A stretch of 64,000 nucleotides of DNA from Pseudoteredinibacter isoporae_A (lineage in GTDB: Bacteria > Pseudomonadota > Gammaproteobacteria > Pseudomonadales > Cellvibrionaceae): NCBI RefSeq assembly GCF_040372805.1, contig NZ_BAABWJ010000001.1, positions 496,001 to 560,000 of the forward strand, written 5' to 3'. How positions within the stretch are numbered: the first letter of the stretch is position 1; each line of letters begins with the position of its first letter. This document shows positions 40,776 to 50,600 of the stretch, one piece after another. The notes under the pieces are model-generated. The model saw only the letters and a program-made list of their open reading frames with translations, searched no databases and was not told the origin of the DNA. The position numbers were made by a program, and so were the translations under genes.

Positions 40776-42947
40776 TTAAAATACCCGCTCATCACCGTGA
40801 CTATCGATAGCACGTTGAATAAGGTAGTGATGAATATCCTGCACCTCTTCCACACTCAGGTGATCGTTGAACGCCGCCATGCCTTTGTCTTTCAACATAC
40901 CGCCATACACTATGCCCATAAAAGCCTGGTGACTGGCTTCACTCATGTGACGCAGATCGGGAATCACACCACCACTGACCGCGTGCAAACCATGACAGAA
41001 TTGACAGTACTCATCATACAAGGCACCGCCATTGGCAATTTGCGCTGCGGTACCCGTTTGAGCAGGCGGTTTCGGTGCTTCTTTCACCAACTTGGCTTGT
41101 TCAGGCAGACGGCTATCGGCGCCCAATTTGTACACCAGCACCCGGTTTGGACCAGGGCCTTCATCCTTTCCAAACACCGTGCCCCCCGTCAGACTGAACA
41201 TACCACCCCAGCCGGCCATGACTGCAATATACTGTTCGCCATCGACTTCGTAAGTAATCGGAGGCGCCACAACACCAGTTTGGGTGTAGGCTTCCCAAAG
41301 CTGCTTGCCATCACTGGCACGGTAAGCCATTAACTTACCCTGAGGCACACCGTGAAAAACCAAATCACCGGCGGTGGTTAACATGCCGCCCACTCCGGGA
41401 GTGGGGTACACCACTTCCCATGCAGGTTTCTGCTTTGCCGGATCCCAGGCTATCAGTTTTCCGCTGGTCAATTTTTTGTTCATCAAAATGGTGTCGTTGT
41501 CTTCCGCGGGCGGCTTAATCCAGTTCATGCCCAGATTCCAAATGCGTTCTTTGTCCAGCTCTTTTCGGCCGTTATAAAAGTGCGGCATTTCAATCGCGGG
41601 AATGTACACCAAGCCGGTCTCGGGATTGAATGCCATTGGATGCCAGTTGTGGCCACCATACGGCGCAGGCCAAACCATTTGTGTGCGCTCGGTAAATTCT
41701 GTCACGCTTTTGTCTTCAACCGGCCGGCCGGTTTCCTGATCCACATGGGTTGCCCAGGTGACTTGCACATAAGGCTTGGCTGACAGGAATTCGCCTGTGC
41801 GTCGGTCGAGCATGTAGAAGAAACCGTTTTTCGGCGCTTGCATAATGGTCTTACGCATCACGCCGTCGATTTGAATATCCGCCAGGATCATATGTTGAGT
41901 AGCGGTGTAGTCGAAGTTGTCCGCTGGAGTGGTTTGATAATGCCAAACGTACTCCCCAGTTTCCGGACGCACTGCGACGATCGAAGATAGGAATAAGTTA
42001 TCGCCACCCTCCGGGCTGCGAATATTGCGATTCCAGGGCGAGCCATTACCCACCCCCACATAAAGCAGATTTAAGTCCGGGTCGTAGGCCATGGAATCCC
42101 AAGCCGTGCCACCGCCGCCGAGTTTCCACCACTCCCCCGTCCAGGTTTTCGCTGCCATTTCCATAGCCTGGCTTTCGAATCCTTTTTCCGGATTACCGGG
42201 AACCGTATAGAAACGCCATTGCTGCGCCCCCGTTTCGGTGTCGTAAGCGGTGATATAACCCCGCACCCCCATCTCAGCGCCGCCATTACCGATAATCACT
42301 TTGTCTTTCACAATACGAGGCGCACCGGTGATAGAGTAAGGCGCACCGTCGACGGTTTTCACATCCCATACCACTTTACCGTCCGCTGCGTCCAAGGCCA
42401 CCAGGTGGCCATTGATGGTCCCGACGTAGACTTTTCCTTTCCAGACCGCCACCCCGCGATTTGCCGGGGAACAACAAAGATAGCGATTATATTCCTTGGG
42501 AATTTCAGGATCGTAATGCCATAAGAGCTTGCCCGTTTTAGCGTCAAGCGCATACACCGCGCTCCAGGCCGTACTGGTATACATCACCCCGTCAACCACA
42601 ATCGGACTCGCTTCCAAACCCTGTTGATGCTCAACATCGAATGACCAGGCCAAACCTAAATCATTTACATTATCCTGACGGATTTGCGTCAGGGGGCTGT
42701 AACGTTGCTCGCCATAGGTTCGACCATGAGCCATCCAGTTACCGGGCTCACCATCCGCCGCCAGCAATCGTTCGGCATCAATATTGGCTACACCAGGTTT
42801 AGCGTCGGACTCAACAGCCAGCGCGGCTTGCGCCTCATCTGGCGTTGTCTCCAGCGCTGTTGAAGGCTCATCGTTACTACAGGATATTAAGGCAAGGGAC
42901 AGCAATACCGCCGAAACCCGCCACAGGGAAAGATGGGAGAATGTCAC
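40776..42947 (-). CDS. PQQ-dependent quinohaemoprotein alcohol dehydrogenase, lipoprotein
   Basis: 723 residues. A lipoprotein signal with lipobox LISC (Cys23), then an eight-bladed PQQ beta-propeller (about 60-620) and a C-terminal cytochrome c domain (CQFCH near residue 650). The adjacent C158-C159 pair is the redox disulfide over PQQ characteristic of quinoprotein dehydrogenases. This is the type II quinohaemoprotein arrangement, oxidising primary alcohols in the periplasm and passing electrons to a cytochrome. The start is GTG 42947, with GGAG six bases upstream. No pqq genes or second subunit are nearby. Anchoring by a lipid rather than as a free periplasmic enzyme is less usual. Confidence 0.87.
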   Translation of the reverse strand: MTFSHLSLWRVSAVLLSLALISCSNDEPSTALETTPDEAQAALAVESDAKPGVANIDAERLLAADGEPGNWMAHGRTYGEQRYSPLTQIRQDNVNDLGLAWSFDVEHQQGLEASPIVVDGVMYTSTAWSAVYALDAKTGKLLWHYDPEIPKEYNRYLCCSPANRGVAVWKGKVYVGTINGHLVALDAADGKVVWDVKTVDGAPYSITGAPRIVKDKVIIGNGGAEMGVRGYITAYDTETGAQQWRFYTVPGNPEKGFESQAMEMAAKTWTGEWWKLGGGGTAWDSMAYDPDLNLLYVGVGNGSPWNRNIRSPEGGDNLFLSSIVAVRPETGEYVWHYQTTPADNFDYTATQHMILADIQIDGVMRKTIMQAPKNGFFYMLDRRTGEFLSAKPYVQVTWATHVDQETGRPVEDKSVTEFTERTQMVWPAPYGGHNWHPMAFNPETGLVYIPAIEMPHFYNGRKELDKERIWNLGMNWIKPPAEDNDTILMNKKLTSGKLIAWDPAKQKPAWEVVYPTPGVGGMLTTAGDLVFHGVPQGKLMAYRASDGKQLWEAYTQTGVVAPPITYEVDGEQYIAVMAGWGGMFSLTGGTVFGKDEGPGPNRVLVYKLGADSRLPEQAKLVKEAPKPPAQTGTAAQIANGGALYDEYCQFCHGLHAVSGGVIPDLRHMSEASHQAFMGIVYGGMLKDKGMAAFNDHLSVEEVQDIHHYLIQRAIDSHGDERVF

Positions 42948-43117
42948 CAGGCACTCCAAATGTTATTGTTGGTTTGCGCTGAGTATCAGTCACTGCTGAT
43001 ATGAAAGGTAGATAAGAATTTGACAATCCGCGACAAACGAATCGAAGCAGAGACAGAAAGGCAAAAAATGACCTGGAGAATGGGGCCAGCCAAAGGACGC
43101 TGACCCCGAACAGAAGC

Positions 43118-43372
43118 TTACTTCTTGAGAATAAGCTTGTTGTAGGCAAACAGCAGAATAAATGCGCCAACTGTTGCCGTAATAATGGTCACGATGTTGA
43201 AACCAGAAACCGAGCCGATGCCCAACAGGGAACCCAGATAGCCGCCAAGAAAAGCGCCACCAATACCCAGTAGGATGGTCAGAATCCAACCCATTTTGTC
43301 TTCACCCGGCATCAGCCAGCGTGCCAAAGCACCTGCAACCAAACCCAGGATAATCCAAGCAATCCAACCCAT
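43118..43372 (-). CDS. GlsB/YeaQ/YmgE-type small membrane protein
   Basis: 84 residues, three transmembrane helices, glycine-rich (GWIAWIILGLVAGALARWLMPG, ILLGIGGAFLGG). Belongs to the transglycosylase-associated, stress-induced membrane protein family; function unknown despite that name. ATG 43372 has AGGGGA upstream; a frame extending to 43408 lacks family similarity. A weak hairpin (43082-43107) follows. Confidence 0.85.
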   Translation of the reverse strand: MGWIAWIILGLVAGALARWLMPGEDKMGWILTILLGIGGAFLGGYLGSLLGIGSVSGFNIVTIITATVGAFILLFAYNKLILKK

Positions 43373-43705
43373 AATTATTCCCCTTTCGCTTTGTATCATC
43401 GTAAGCACTGACTGTCGCCGTGCCGATTAGTTGATGAGGCAACACCATAAGACCCTAGCCCCATTGCGTAGGCTTACTATCGTGTAATTTGGCTGAACCC
43501 ATACTTAATAGCCAGCTCATCCTCAACACAATCATTCTGCAATAAAAACACCCCACAATGATTAGGGTTACTGAATCTGTAAAAATATTTGCCAAGTACT
43601 TGATCTGAAAGGGGTAAATGGCGTTTTTGCCTTTACCCTGTCAGACCCCACTTCTATCATGGTTTTATCCATCAATAAGGGCTTGCTAACGCTAAAGGAA
43701 TCTTC
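43373..43705 (+). promoter_or_regulatory. Leader region of DUF1538 operon with hairpin
   Basis: 333 bp. A hairpin at 43612-43638 pairs GGGTAAA with TTTACCC, then GGC with GCC past one bulged T, over a GTTTTT loop. It lies 67 bp upstream of the first DUF1538 start (GTG 43706, AAGGAA 43695-43700). It may be a transcript structure or a protein-binding dyad. The remainder, towards the GlsB-type gene, shows nothing I can support. Confidence 0.4.
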
Positions 43706-44440
43706 GTGCTGAGAACCCTGAAACAACTTGGACGCTCCATGATCGGCAGTTTGCGAGACCTGCTGCCCATCGTGGCGGTGATTCTTTTCTTCCAGTTTTT
43801 TGTCCTGCAGCAACCCCTGCCCAATGTCGGCCAACTGATGATGGGCGTGGTCTTCGTGGTTCTGGGTTTAACTTTTTTTATTCACGGGCTCGAGCAGGGG
43901 TTGTTTCCAATTGGCGAATCCATGGCCCATGCCTTCGCTCGCAAAGGCAGCCTGTTCTGGCTGATGGTGTTTGCCTTTTCACTGGGTTTTGGCACAACCG
44001 TGGCCGAACCCGCCTTGATTGCTGTTGCCGCCGAAGCCGCCGAGGTAGCGGCCACTGGGCAGATGATCGAAAACAGCTCACTGGCCAAGACCGAATACGC
44101 CAATGGCTTGCGCTACACCGTAGCCTTTTCAGTAGGACTGGCCATTGTGATTGGCGTGTTGCGCATTCTCAAAGGCTGGCCAATTCAATGGATCATTATT
44201 GGCGGTTATCTCATCGTGGTTATCATGACAATGTTTGCCCCTCGTGAAATCATCGGTATCGCCTATGACTCTGGTGGTGTCACCACATCGACCATTACGG
44301 TGCCCTTGGTGACGGCGCTCGGCGTTGGCCTGGCCTCATCCATCAAAGGACGCAATCCGATGATCGATGGCTTTGGGTTAATTGCCTTTGCCTCACTCAC
44401 TCCAATGATTTTTGTTATGGCCTACGGGATGCTGATCTAA
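43706..44440 (+). CDS. DUF1538 integral membrane protein (first paralogue)
   Basis: 244 residues, about six to seven membrane helices. The DUF1538 hallmarks occur in mirrored positions: GFGTTVAEPALIAVA at residues 94-108 and YDSGGVTTSTITVPLV at 187-202, each in the middle of one half, like the paired re-entrant hairpins of some secondary transporters. The family has no established function that I can name; transport is an inference from fold pattern. GTG start with AAGGAA five bases upstream. Its stop overlaps the next paralogue's start (TAATG). Confidence 0.82.
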   Translation: MLRTLKQLGRSMIGSLRDLLPIVAVILFFQFFVLQQPLPNVGQLMMGVVFVVLGLTFFIHGLEQGLFPIGESMAHAFARKGSLFWLMVFAFSLGFGTTVAEPALIAVAAEAAEVAATGQMIENSSLAKTEYANGLRYTVAFSVGLAIVIGVLRILKGWPIQWIIIGGYLIVVIMTMFAPREIIGIAYDSGGVTTSTITVPLVTALGVGLASSIKGRNPMIDGFGLIAFASLTPMIFVMAYGMLI

Positions 44441-45246
44441 TGGAAATATTGCAACAGATATGGGAAGTCACCCTGGGGACCGTCAGCGATGTGCTGCCCA
44501 TTGCCGCCATTATTTTTGGCTTTCAGTTCGCCGTCATTCGCAAGAAGCCCGCCAATCTTGGCCAGATTTTATTTGGTTTCGTATGGGTTCTGCTTGGCCT
44601 GTCATTGTTCTTATTAGGCTTGGAATGGTGCCTGTTTCCACTGGGCCGATTGATGGCAGAGCAATTAACCGACCCCAATTTTATTCACGCCGGAAAAACC
44701 GTTGCCGATATTGCCGGCCAGATCAATTGGCGTGACTACTACTGGGTGTATCTGTTTGCCTTTCTCATTGGATTCAGTACCACCATTGCTGAACCCTCAT
44801 TGATTGCTGTTGCCATCAAAGCCAATGAAGTGTCCGGTGGCGCGATCGGTATTTGGGGCCTGCGGCTCGCGGTGGCGCTTGGCGTTGCTATGGGTATTTC
44901 TCTTGGCTGTTACCGTATTGTGGTCGGAGACCCCATCCACTGGTACATCATCAGTGGCTATATTGTGGTTGTGATCCAAACCAGTTTTGCCCCCAAAATG
45001 ATTGTTCCCCTGGCCTATGATTCCGGTGGTGTGACCACATCAACGGTTACCGTACCTCTGGTTGCCGCACTGGGTCTGGGCTTGTCGGAAACAGTGCCCG
45101 GGCGCAATCCATTAATTGATGGTTTTGGTTTAATTGCTTTTGCCAGTCTGTTTCCCATGATGTCAGTCATGGCATATGCCCAAATCAGCGAGTATCGTGC
45201 TCGCGCTAAATCCGCCGATACCGAGTCGGCTGAGTCCTCAACTTAG
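44440..45246 (+). CDS. DUF1538 integral membrane protein (second paralogue)
   Basis: 268 residues, closely related to the preceding gene over its length. Motifs GFSTTIAEPSLIAVA at 111-125 and YDSGGVTTSTVTVPLV at 192-207 align with those of its neighbour, and both share GFGLIAFASL near the C-terminus. The two are therefore probably subunits of one heterodimeric membrane complex. Translationally coupled to the first by a shared TAATG; the P-II-like gene follows after nine bases. Confidence 0.82.
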   Translation: MEILQQIWEVTLGTVSDVLPIAAIIFGFQFAVIRKKPANLGQILFGFVWVLLGLSLFLLGLEWCLFPLGRLMAEQLTDPNFIHAGKTVADIAGQINWRDYYWVYLFAFLIGFSTTIAEPSLIAVAIKANEVSGGAIGIWGLRLAVALGVAMGISLGCYRIVVGDPIHWYIISGYIVVVIQTSFAPKMIVPLAYDSGGVTTSTVTVPLVAALGLGLSETVPGRNPLIDGFGLIAFASLFPMMSVMAYAQISEYRARAKSADTESAESST

Positions 45247-45255
45247 GAGCTCACT

Positions 45256-45606
45256 ATGCACTTCAAAATGATTGTCGTTTTTGTAGAAGACGATAAAACC
45301 GATGACGTTATGGACGCAGCTCGTCAAGCTGGCGCGACCGGCGCCACCGTGATTAATAATGCGCGCGGTGAAGGTTTAAAACAGAGTAAAACTTTTTTGG
45401 GTTTATCCTTGAGCAGCCAACGTGACGTAATTTTGTTTTTGGTTGAAGAACACCTCAGCCGGCACATTCTGGAAGAAATTAATCGGGTGGGAGAGTTCGA
45501 TGCGGCACCAGGAACCGGTATCGCGTTTCAAATCGACGTTGAAGACGCCGTTGGCGTCGCACACCAAGTGGAAAAACTCACCTCGGATGTAGAGGAGCTG
45601 CTGTAA
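45256..45606 (+). CDS. P-II-like regulatory protein
   Basis: 116 residues with the ferredoxin-like GlnB/P-II beta-alpha-beta repeat: FKMIVVFVEDDKTDDVMDAARQAGATGATV, then a T-loop-like segment GEGLKQSKTFLGLSL, then FLVEEHLSRHILEEI. It lacks the uridylylated tyrosine and the GlnB/GlnK ATP motifs, as in P-II-like proteins that control transporters (for example SbtB for bicarbonate). Position directly after two membrane proteins makes a trimeric regulator of their activity the natural hypothesis. The start ATG at 45256 has TAGGAGC upstream. Stop overlaps the CBS start. Confidence 0.85.
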   Translation: MHFKMIVVFVEDDKTDDVMDAARQAGATGATVINNARGEGLKQSKTFLGLSLSSQRDVILFLVEEHLSRHILEEINRVGEFDAAPGTGIAFQIDVEDAVGVAHQVEKLTSDVEELL

Positions 45607-46025
45607 TGGAAAAAACCATGATAGAAAAGAAAGTCATACAAGCCCGACAGGTGATGCACAGCAATCACATGGAGATCGATGGCAAGGCCACCGTCAAAGA
45701 AGCCATCGCCCTCATGCGCGCTCACCAGAGTGATGTACTCATTGTTCAAAAGCGCGATAACAATGATGCCTTAGGTATTGTCCTGCTCTCGGATGTGGTT
45801 AAAAAAGTACTCGCCAAAGACAAAGCTCCTGAACGCGTAAACGTGTACGAAATCATGTCCAAGCCGGTCATTCCTGTTGAGGCCGATCTGGACGTTCGCT
45901 ATGTCGCCCGCATGTTTGATCGCTTTGGCATTTCCAATGCACCGGTGCTTGATCAGGGAAAAGTTGTTGGCGTGGTCAGTTACAATGAGCTGGTCTTTAA
46001 CGGTTTATGTGAACTGCTGGATTAA
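45606..46025 (+). CDS. CBS-pair protein
   Basis: 139 residues consisting of two CBS domains (about 8-70 and 78-135; MRAHQSDVLIVQKRD, ISNAPVLDQGKVVGVVS). CBS pairs bind adenosyl compounds such as AMP, ATP, ADP or c-di-AMP and act as energy sensors on transporters and enzymes. It overlaps the P-II-like stop (TAATG), completing a four-gene operon in which a membrane complex sits with two small, nucleotide-sensing proteins. The precise ligand cannot be told from sequence. Confidence 0.87.
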   Translation: MEKTMIEKKVIQARQVMHSNHMEIDGKATVKEAIALMRAHQSDVLIVQKRDNNDALGIVLLSDVVKKVLAKDKAPERVNVYEIMSKPVIPVEADLDVRYVARMFDRFGISNAPVLDQGKVVGVVSYNELVFNGLCELLD

Positions 46026-46040
46026 TCGACACAACTGACA

Positions 46041-46406
46041 TCAGGGTTTGGTATCCGGTTTATGGCAACCGCCACACTGGCGTATTGGCCCTGATTCTTC
46101 TCCTGCCGCCTTACGTTCACGGTGGCATTCCCGACACAGTCCATGGAACTGTTCCTCCACCAGAAGATTGACTGACTCGTCTTCCTTATGGCATTGGTAA
46201 CAACCAAACTGCCTTCCGGTGCCGTCCACATAATTATGATGACATTGGGCACAGCCAACTTGGTGATGATCCTTATGCACAAAATAGACATCCAGCAAAG
46301 GCGCCTCTCGCAAAGAACTCTCACGTTTCTGTGGAAAGAACACAAGGAAGACAATAATCGCCAGCAGTGCAGTTACTGTGAATACCACTTTAGCGGGTGA
46401 CCACAT
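46041..46406 (-). CDS. Membrane-anchored tetrahaem cytochrome c
   Basis: 121 residues. An N-terminal signal anchor (about 7-24) is followed by four haem c motifs: C52AQCH56, C69YQCH73, C91RECH95 and C111GGCH115, in about 65 residues. Additional histidines (H44, H47, H48, H57, H88) could be axial ligands. It resembles small class III/c7-type cytochromes. ATG 46406 has GGGGG upstream. It overlaps the upstream membrane cytochrome gene by 17 bases, so they form one unit, presumably periplasmic electron transfer from that membrane partner. Confidence 0.87.
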   Translation of the reverse strand: MWSPAKVVFTVTALLAIIVFLVFFPQKRESSLREAPLLDVYFVHKDHHQVGCAQCHHNYVDGTGRQFGCYQCHKEDESVNLLVEEQFHGLCRECHRERKAAGEESGPIRQCGGCHKPDTKP

Positions 46407-47160
46407 ACAAGCCCCCACTCAGCACCGAACAACACACAATAAGATACACCGAAAGAAACGTTTTCTGAGTAACGGATAAACTCATCCGATCCGACTCAGA
46501 TTCGCCCAACAGAGTTTTGCTCAACGATAGCGTTTGAGCCTGGCGGTTAAAAGCGTAATACAGCAGAAACAGTGCCAGCAATATCGCACAGCTTGCCCAG
46601 GCAATATAAGGTTTCAGATAGAAGTCGCTGCCCACAATATGGTAAAAACTGGCGAGCATTGCGATGATGGAAATGATCGCATGGCTTGCCCGAAAGCCAT
46701 ACACCTTGCCATGCATTCGTCGGCGCAGCGGACGCAAAGAAGCGAGACACAAATAGGTGAACAGCAGCCAGGCCAACCAAGCCACTAACATATGCCACGG
46801 TGCGCGTAAGCTGAGATATTCCAGACTGGTCGGCTCAAGCACCAGAAAGCCAAGCCCATGTACCGTAGTGAAAAACAACATCGCAAAAGCCAGCAAGCGA
46901 TGCCACCAATAAAATAAATCACCGCGCAAACGCGGCCAGACCTTTGGGCGTGCTCGTTCAACAAAAAGATACAAACACAACGCGAAGGCAACAAAGCCAA
47001 TGCCATTCAACCATTCCCAGTACCCTCCCGCAGAAATAGCACCAAAAAAAAGAATCAACACAAAAGGCAATAACAGATAGGCGCTTAACGCCAATATGTA
47101 AATCAGCAATTGCCGCCAGGAGGCATAGAGATGGGCAGAAGGTGTCGGCATGTCAGTCAT
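46390..47160 (-). CDS. Ferric-reductase-like transmembrane b-type cytochrome
   Basis: 256 residues with about seven helices. Two pairs of histidines, H87/H101 and H160/H174, each pair 13 residues apart on adjacent membrane helices, form the bis-His b-haem pattern of the ferric reductase/NOX/YedZ superfamily. The FAD- and NAD(P)-binding domains of ferric reductases are missing. Coupled to a tetrahaem cytochrome c, it is likely the membrane arm of a small electron-transfer complex. Starts at ATG 47160 (AGGT upstream) or 47151. Confidence 0.8.
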   Translation of the reverse strand: MTDMPTPSAHLYASWRQLLIYILALSAYLLLPFVLILFFGAISAGGYWEWLNGIGFVAFALCLYLFVERARPKVWPRLRGDLFYWWHRLLAFAMLFFTTVHGLGFLVLEPTSLEYLSLRAPWHMLVAWLAWLLFTYLCLASLRPLRRRMHGKVYGFRASHAIISIIAMLASFYHIVGSDFYLKPYIAWASCAILLALFLLYYAFNRQAQTLSLSKTLLGESESDRMSLSVTQKTFLSVYLIVCCSVLSGGLYVVTR

Positions 47161-47611
47161 TCGACCTATTTTCAAAGCGAATCGCTAACATGTCAAGTAA
47201 TCCATCACTTCTACCGGCAAGAACACCCTTGGGACAGAAGCCGAACGCAATACATTTTCATCCACATCACCGGGAAGGCCATTACTGTTCAGATTATTTA
47301 TTTGACCGAACGGGACAGCTCAAACTCAAACTCAAATAAGGACAATCAAACTCGAGCAAGTGTAATCAAAAGAGCAACTGTGTTTTCGCGAAGAGAGCGA
47401 TGAACGCAGTACTAACATCATAAGAATGAAAATAGACGGGTGTCATTACGATGCACGCGCAGCTCAGAATTGAAAGCCTGTGAAAGAATTCACCGACGGA
47501 AAGCGTTCAACAGGGGGCTAAATAAAGGGACTAAATAAAGGGGCTAAATAGTCCCTTCTGAATACAGGCAATGGCCAACATGAACAGGTATTGGCCATTG
47601 CACATTCACTC
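47161..47611. repeat. Intergenic region with short direct repeats and an inverted repeat
   Basis: 451 bp without a supportable gene. CTCAAA occurs three times in tandem at 47319-47336. A 13-bp unit, CTAAATAAAGGG plus A or G, repeats at 47518-47530 and 47531-47543 with a third partial copy to 47550. CAATGGCCAA (47569-47578) and TTGGCCATTG (47591-47600) form a perfect 10-bp inverted repeat with a 12-base loop, just beyond the RND permease stop, possibly its terminator though without a U-tract. Confidence 0.55.
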
Positions 47612-50600
47612 TTAACTCAATTCCAAACGCGGTAACGGTGAAGGCTCATTACGCCAGCGAGATTTTGCGCGTTCGGCCAGCATAAACAAACTCGGCACCA
47701 GAATGAGGGTCACCGTGGTTGCCAGCAATACACCAAAGGCCAGAGAGATCACCATCGGAACCAAGAATTGTGCCTGGGAACTGGTTTCAAACAGAATAGG
47801 CACCAGACCCACAAACGTGGTAACTGAGGTCAAGATAATCGCACGGAAACGATCGCGCCCCGCATTCACAACCGCATCGTAAACGTTCTCCCCCTGGGCT
47901 CGCAGTTGATTGATGCGATCCAACAGTACCAGGTTATCGTTTACTACCACCCCAGAACAGGCAAAGAACCCAAGGAAAGACATCATGCTGATTTCGCGGC
48001 CCAGAAGCATATGCCCAACAATAGCGCCCATAAACCCAAAGGGCACGGCAGTGAAAATCAGGAACGGCTGCCAATAGGATTTAAAGGCCACCGCCATAAT
48101 GGCCAATACGATCAGTGAGGCAATAAAGAAGTTGACCAGGATGGCCACCATGAATTCCTGTTCTTCTTTCATGCCATCCGAAACATCCAACTTCAATCCC
48201 GGGTACTGTTTAGACCACTTGGGATAATGTTCTTTCATGATAGCCTGAACAATTTCGCCAGGAACGCCTTCTCCTTTTTTCACATAGGCTTTGATTTTTA
48301 CCGAACGCTTGCGGTCTTCTCGTTTGATATGAGAATACCCCGGCACGTAATCGACATTCGCAACCGCCTGAAGAGGAATTTCACGTTGGTCTACCGTACG
48401 AATACGTACGTTGCCAAGGTGATCCACATTATTACGATCTTCCTTGGGGTAACGCACCATCACTCGAACGTCTTCATTGCCCCGAGGAATTCTTTGCGCT
48501 TCAGCACCATAGAAACCCTGGCGAACCTGGCGAGCCACATCACTCAAGCTCAAGCCCAGGGTTTCAGCGTACGGCTTCAGGCTGAGTTGAATATCACTGC
48601 GGGCGCTTTCAATACTGTTGCGCACATCGTAGACACCGGCATAAGAGAACAGCGCCTCTTCCAGCTTTTGGGCAACATCAGCTAACACCACCTCATCATC
48701 ACCAGGCGCCGTTAAAAGCAGACTGATGTCCGCACCTACGTCATTAATGGTGGCATCAAGCGTAAGCTCTTCCAATTCCGGCAAAGGCCCAACCAGCTCG
48801 CGCCAACGCTTCACGACTGCATCGGCGGAAACATCGCGCCCTTCACCGTCGGTCAGTGACAACGACACCACAATATTGTTTCGCCAGCCCCAGGTCTGCA
48901 TATCCTTGATGACCGCATCGCCGCCTTCTTCACCAAACAATTCCTGATCTTTTTTCAGCTCAGGCACGGCGCCTTCGACGCGCTCAATGATGGAATCCAT
49001 CGTGGCAAACGGGGCTCCTTCCGGAATTTTCATGCGCATGCGCACAAAGTCTGAGGCCACCACAGGCATGAACGATTTCCCAACCCAGCCTCCGACAAAG
49101 ACCGATACGGACAGGAAAAATGCCACGATGAATATCGCAACGGTGGTGCCATTGTGTTGCAGCATACGTTTCAAGCTGGTTTTGTAATAGCGATCGGCAA
49201 CGTGTTCCAAACCATTGGCAACGCCTTGGCGCCATACCTGGAACTTACGCATAAATGCAAAACGGCTTTCACGTTCAGGTTTCATATGCGCCAGGTGAGA
49301 AGGCAGAATCAACAAGGACTCAATCAAAGAAAACACCAGACACAATGTAACGACCGCAGGGATACCGAAGGAGATTTCACCCAGACCACCAGGAATAAAT
49401 AACATTGGCGCAAAGAAAATAATGGTCGAGATCACCGCGAGAATAACCGGCTTGCTCACCATTTTGGCACCCGTTGCCGCCGACAGATTCCCTTGCATAC
49501 CACCCTGCTGCCGCGAATACACACTTTCGCCCACAATGATGGCGTCGTCGACCACAATCCCGAGAACCAATAGAAAGGCAAACAAAGACAACATATTCAA
49601 GCTGACGCCAGTGGTCGGCAAAAACCAGAAAGCGCCAAGAAACGCCACTGCGATCCCTACGGTTACCCAGGCAGCCAATGCCGGGCGCAAAAACAACATG
49701 AGCACGACAAACACTAAGGCCAGACCGGAGAGCGAATTGCTCAGCAGCAAATTCAAACGCCCTTCAAATAAAGTCGACCAATCTCGCCAAACAACCGCGT
49801 GAACGCCCTGGGGCAATTGAGGTTGAATTTCCTCAATAAATTCTCGAACCTCTTTCGCGGTTTCAACAACATTAGGGTTATCGGTCGCATACACTTCCAG
49901 GTACACCGCTTTGCGACCGTTCAAACGCGCAATCAGGTTCCACTCTTCGAGCGTCTCTTTGACATCGGCTACTTCACCAATAGTCAGCTCAGAGCCATCT
50001 TCCTTACTGCGAATGACGATATTCTGAAAATCTTCAACCGTGTAGGCCTGGGCTCGGGTTTGAACCTGCAGGTCACCGTTTTTGGAACGAATCGAGCCTG
50101 CCCCCAGATTTAAGGAGGAACTGCGAACCGCGTTCACCACATCCTCAAACCGCAAGCCATATCCACGCAGCTTTTGCTCGGAGATCTCAATGGCCATCTG
50201 TTCAGGGCGAACCGCTTCAAGCTCAACCAAGGTCACCGCGGGCAGAAGTGAAATTTCATCGCGCAACCACTCACCAACCGACTTTAAAGCGGTGTCATCC
50301 ACCTCGCCGTAAATGCCAATACTGAGAACTTCAATCTTATTTTTGCTTTCCTGAACTTCCGGTCGCTCAACATCGGCCGGAAAAGTGGTAATGGAGTCCA
50401 CTCGGGTTTTGACATCATTCAACAACACTTGCGTATCGTATTCGTTTTGCACCTCAATATTGACTGAGCCGTAACCATTGCGAGCACTGGATTCGATTTT
50501 TTTGATGCCCTCAAGATCGAACACCGCTTGCTCGATACGCTTGACGATTTGCTCTTCCACTTCTTTCGGGCCCGCACCGGGATAAGGAACGCCAATGCTC

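Noticed and set aside
48227..48685. 152-residue plus-strand frame within the RND permease
   Set aside because: Antisense shadow; no domain recognised.
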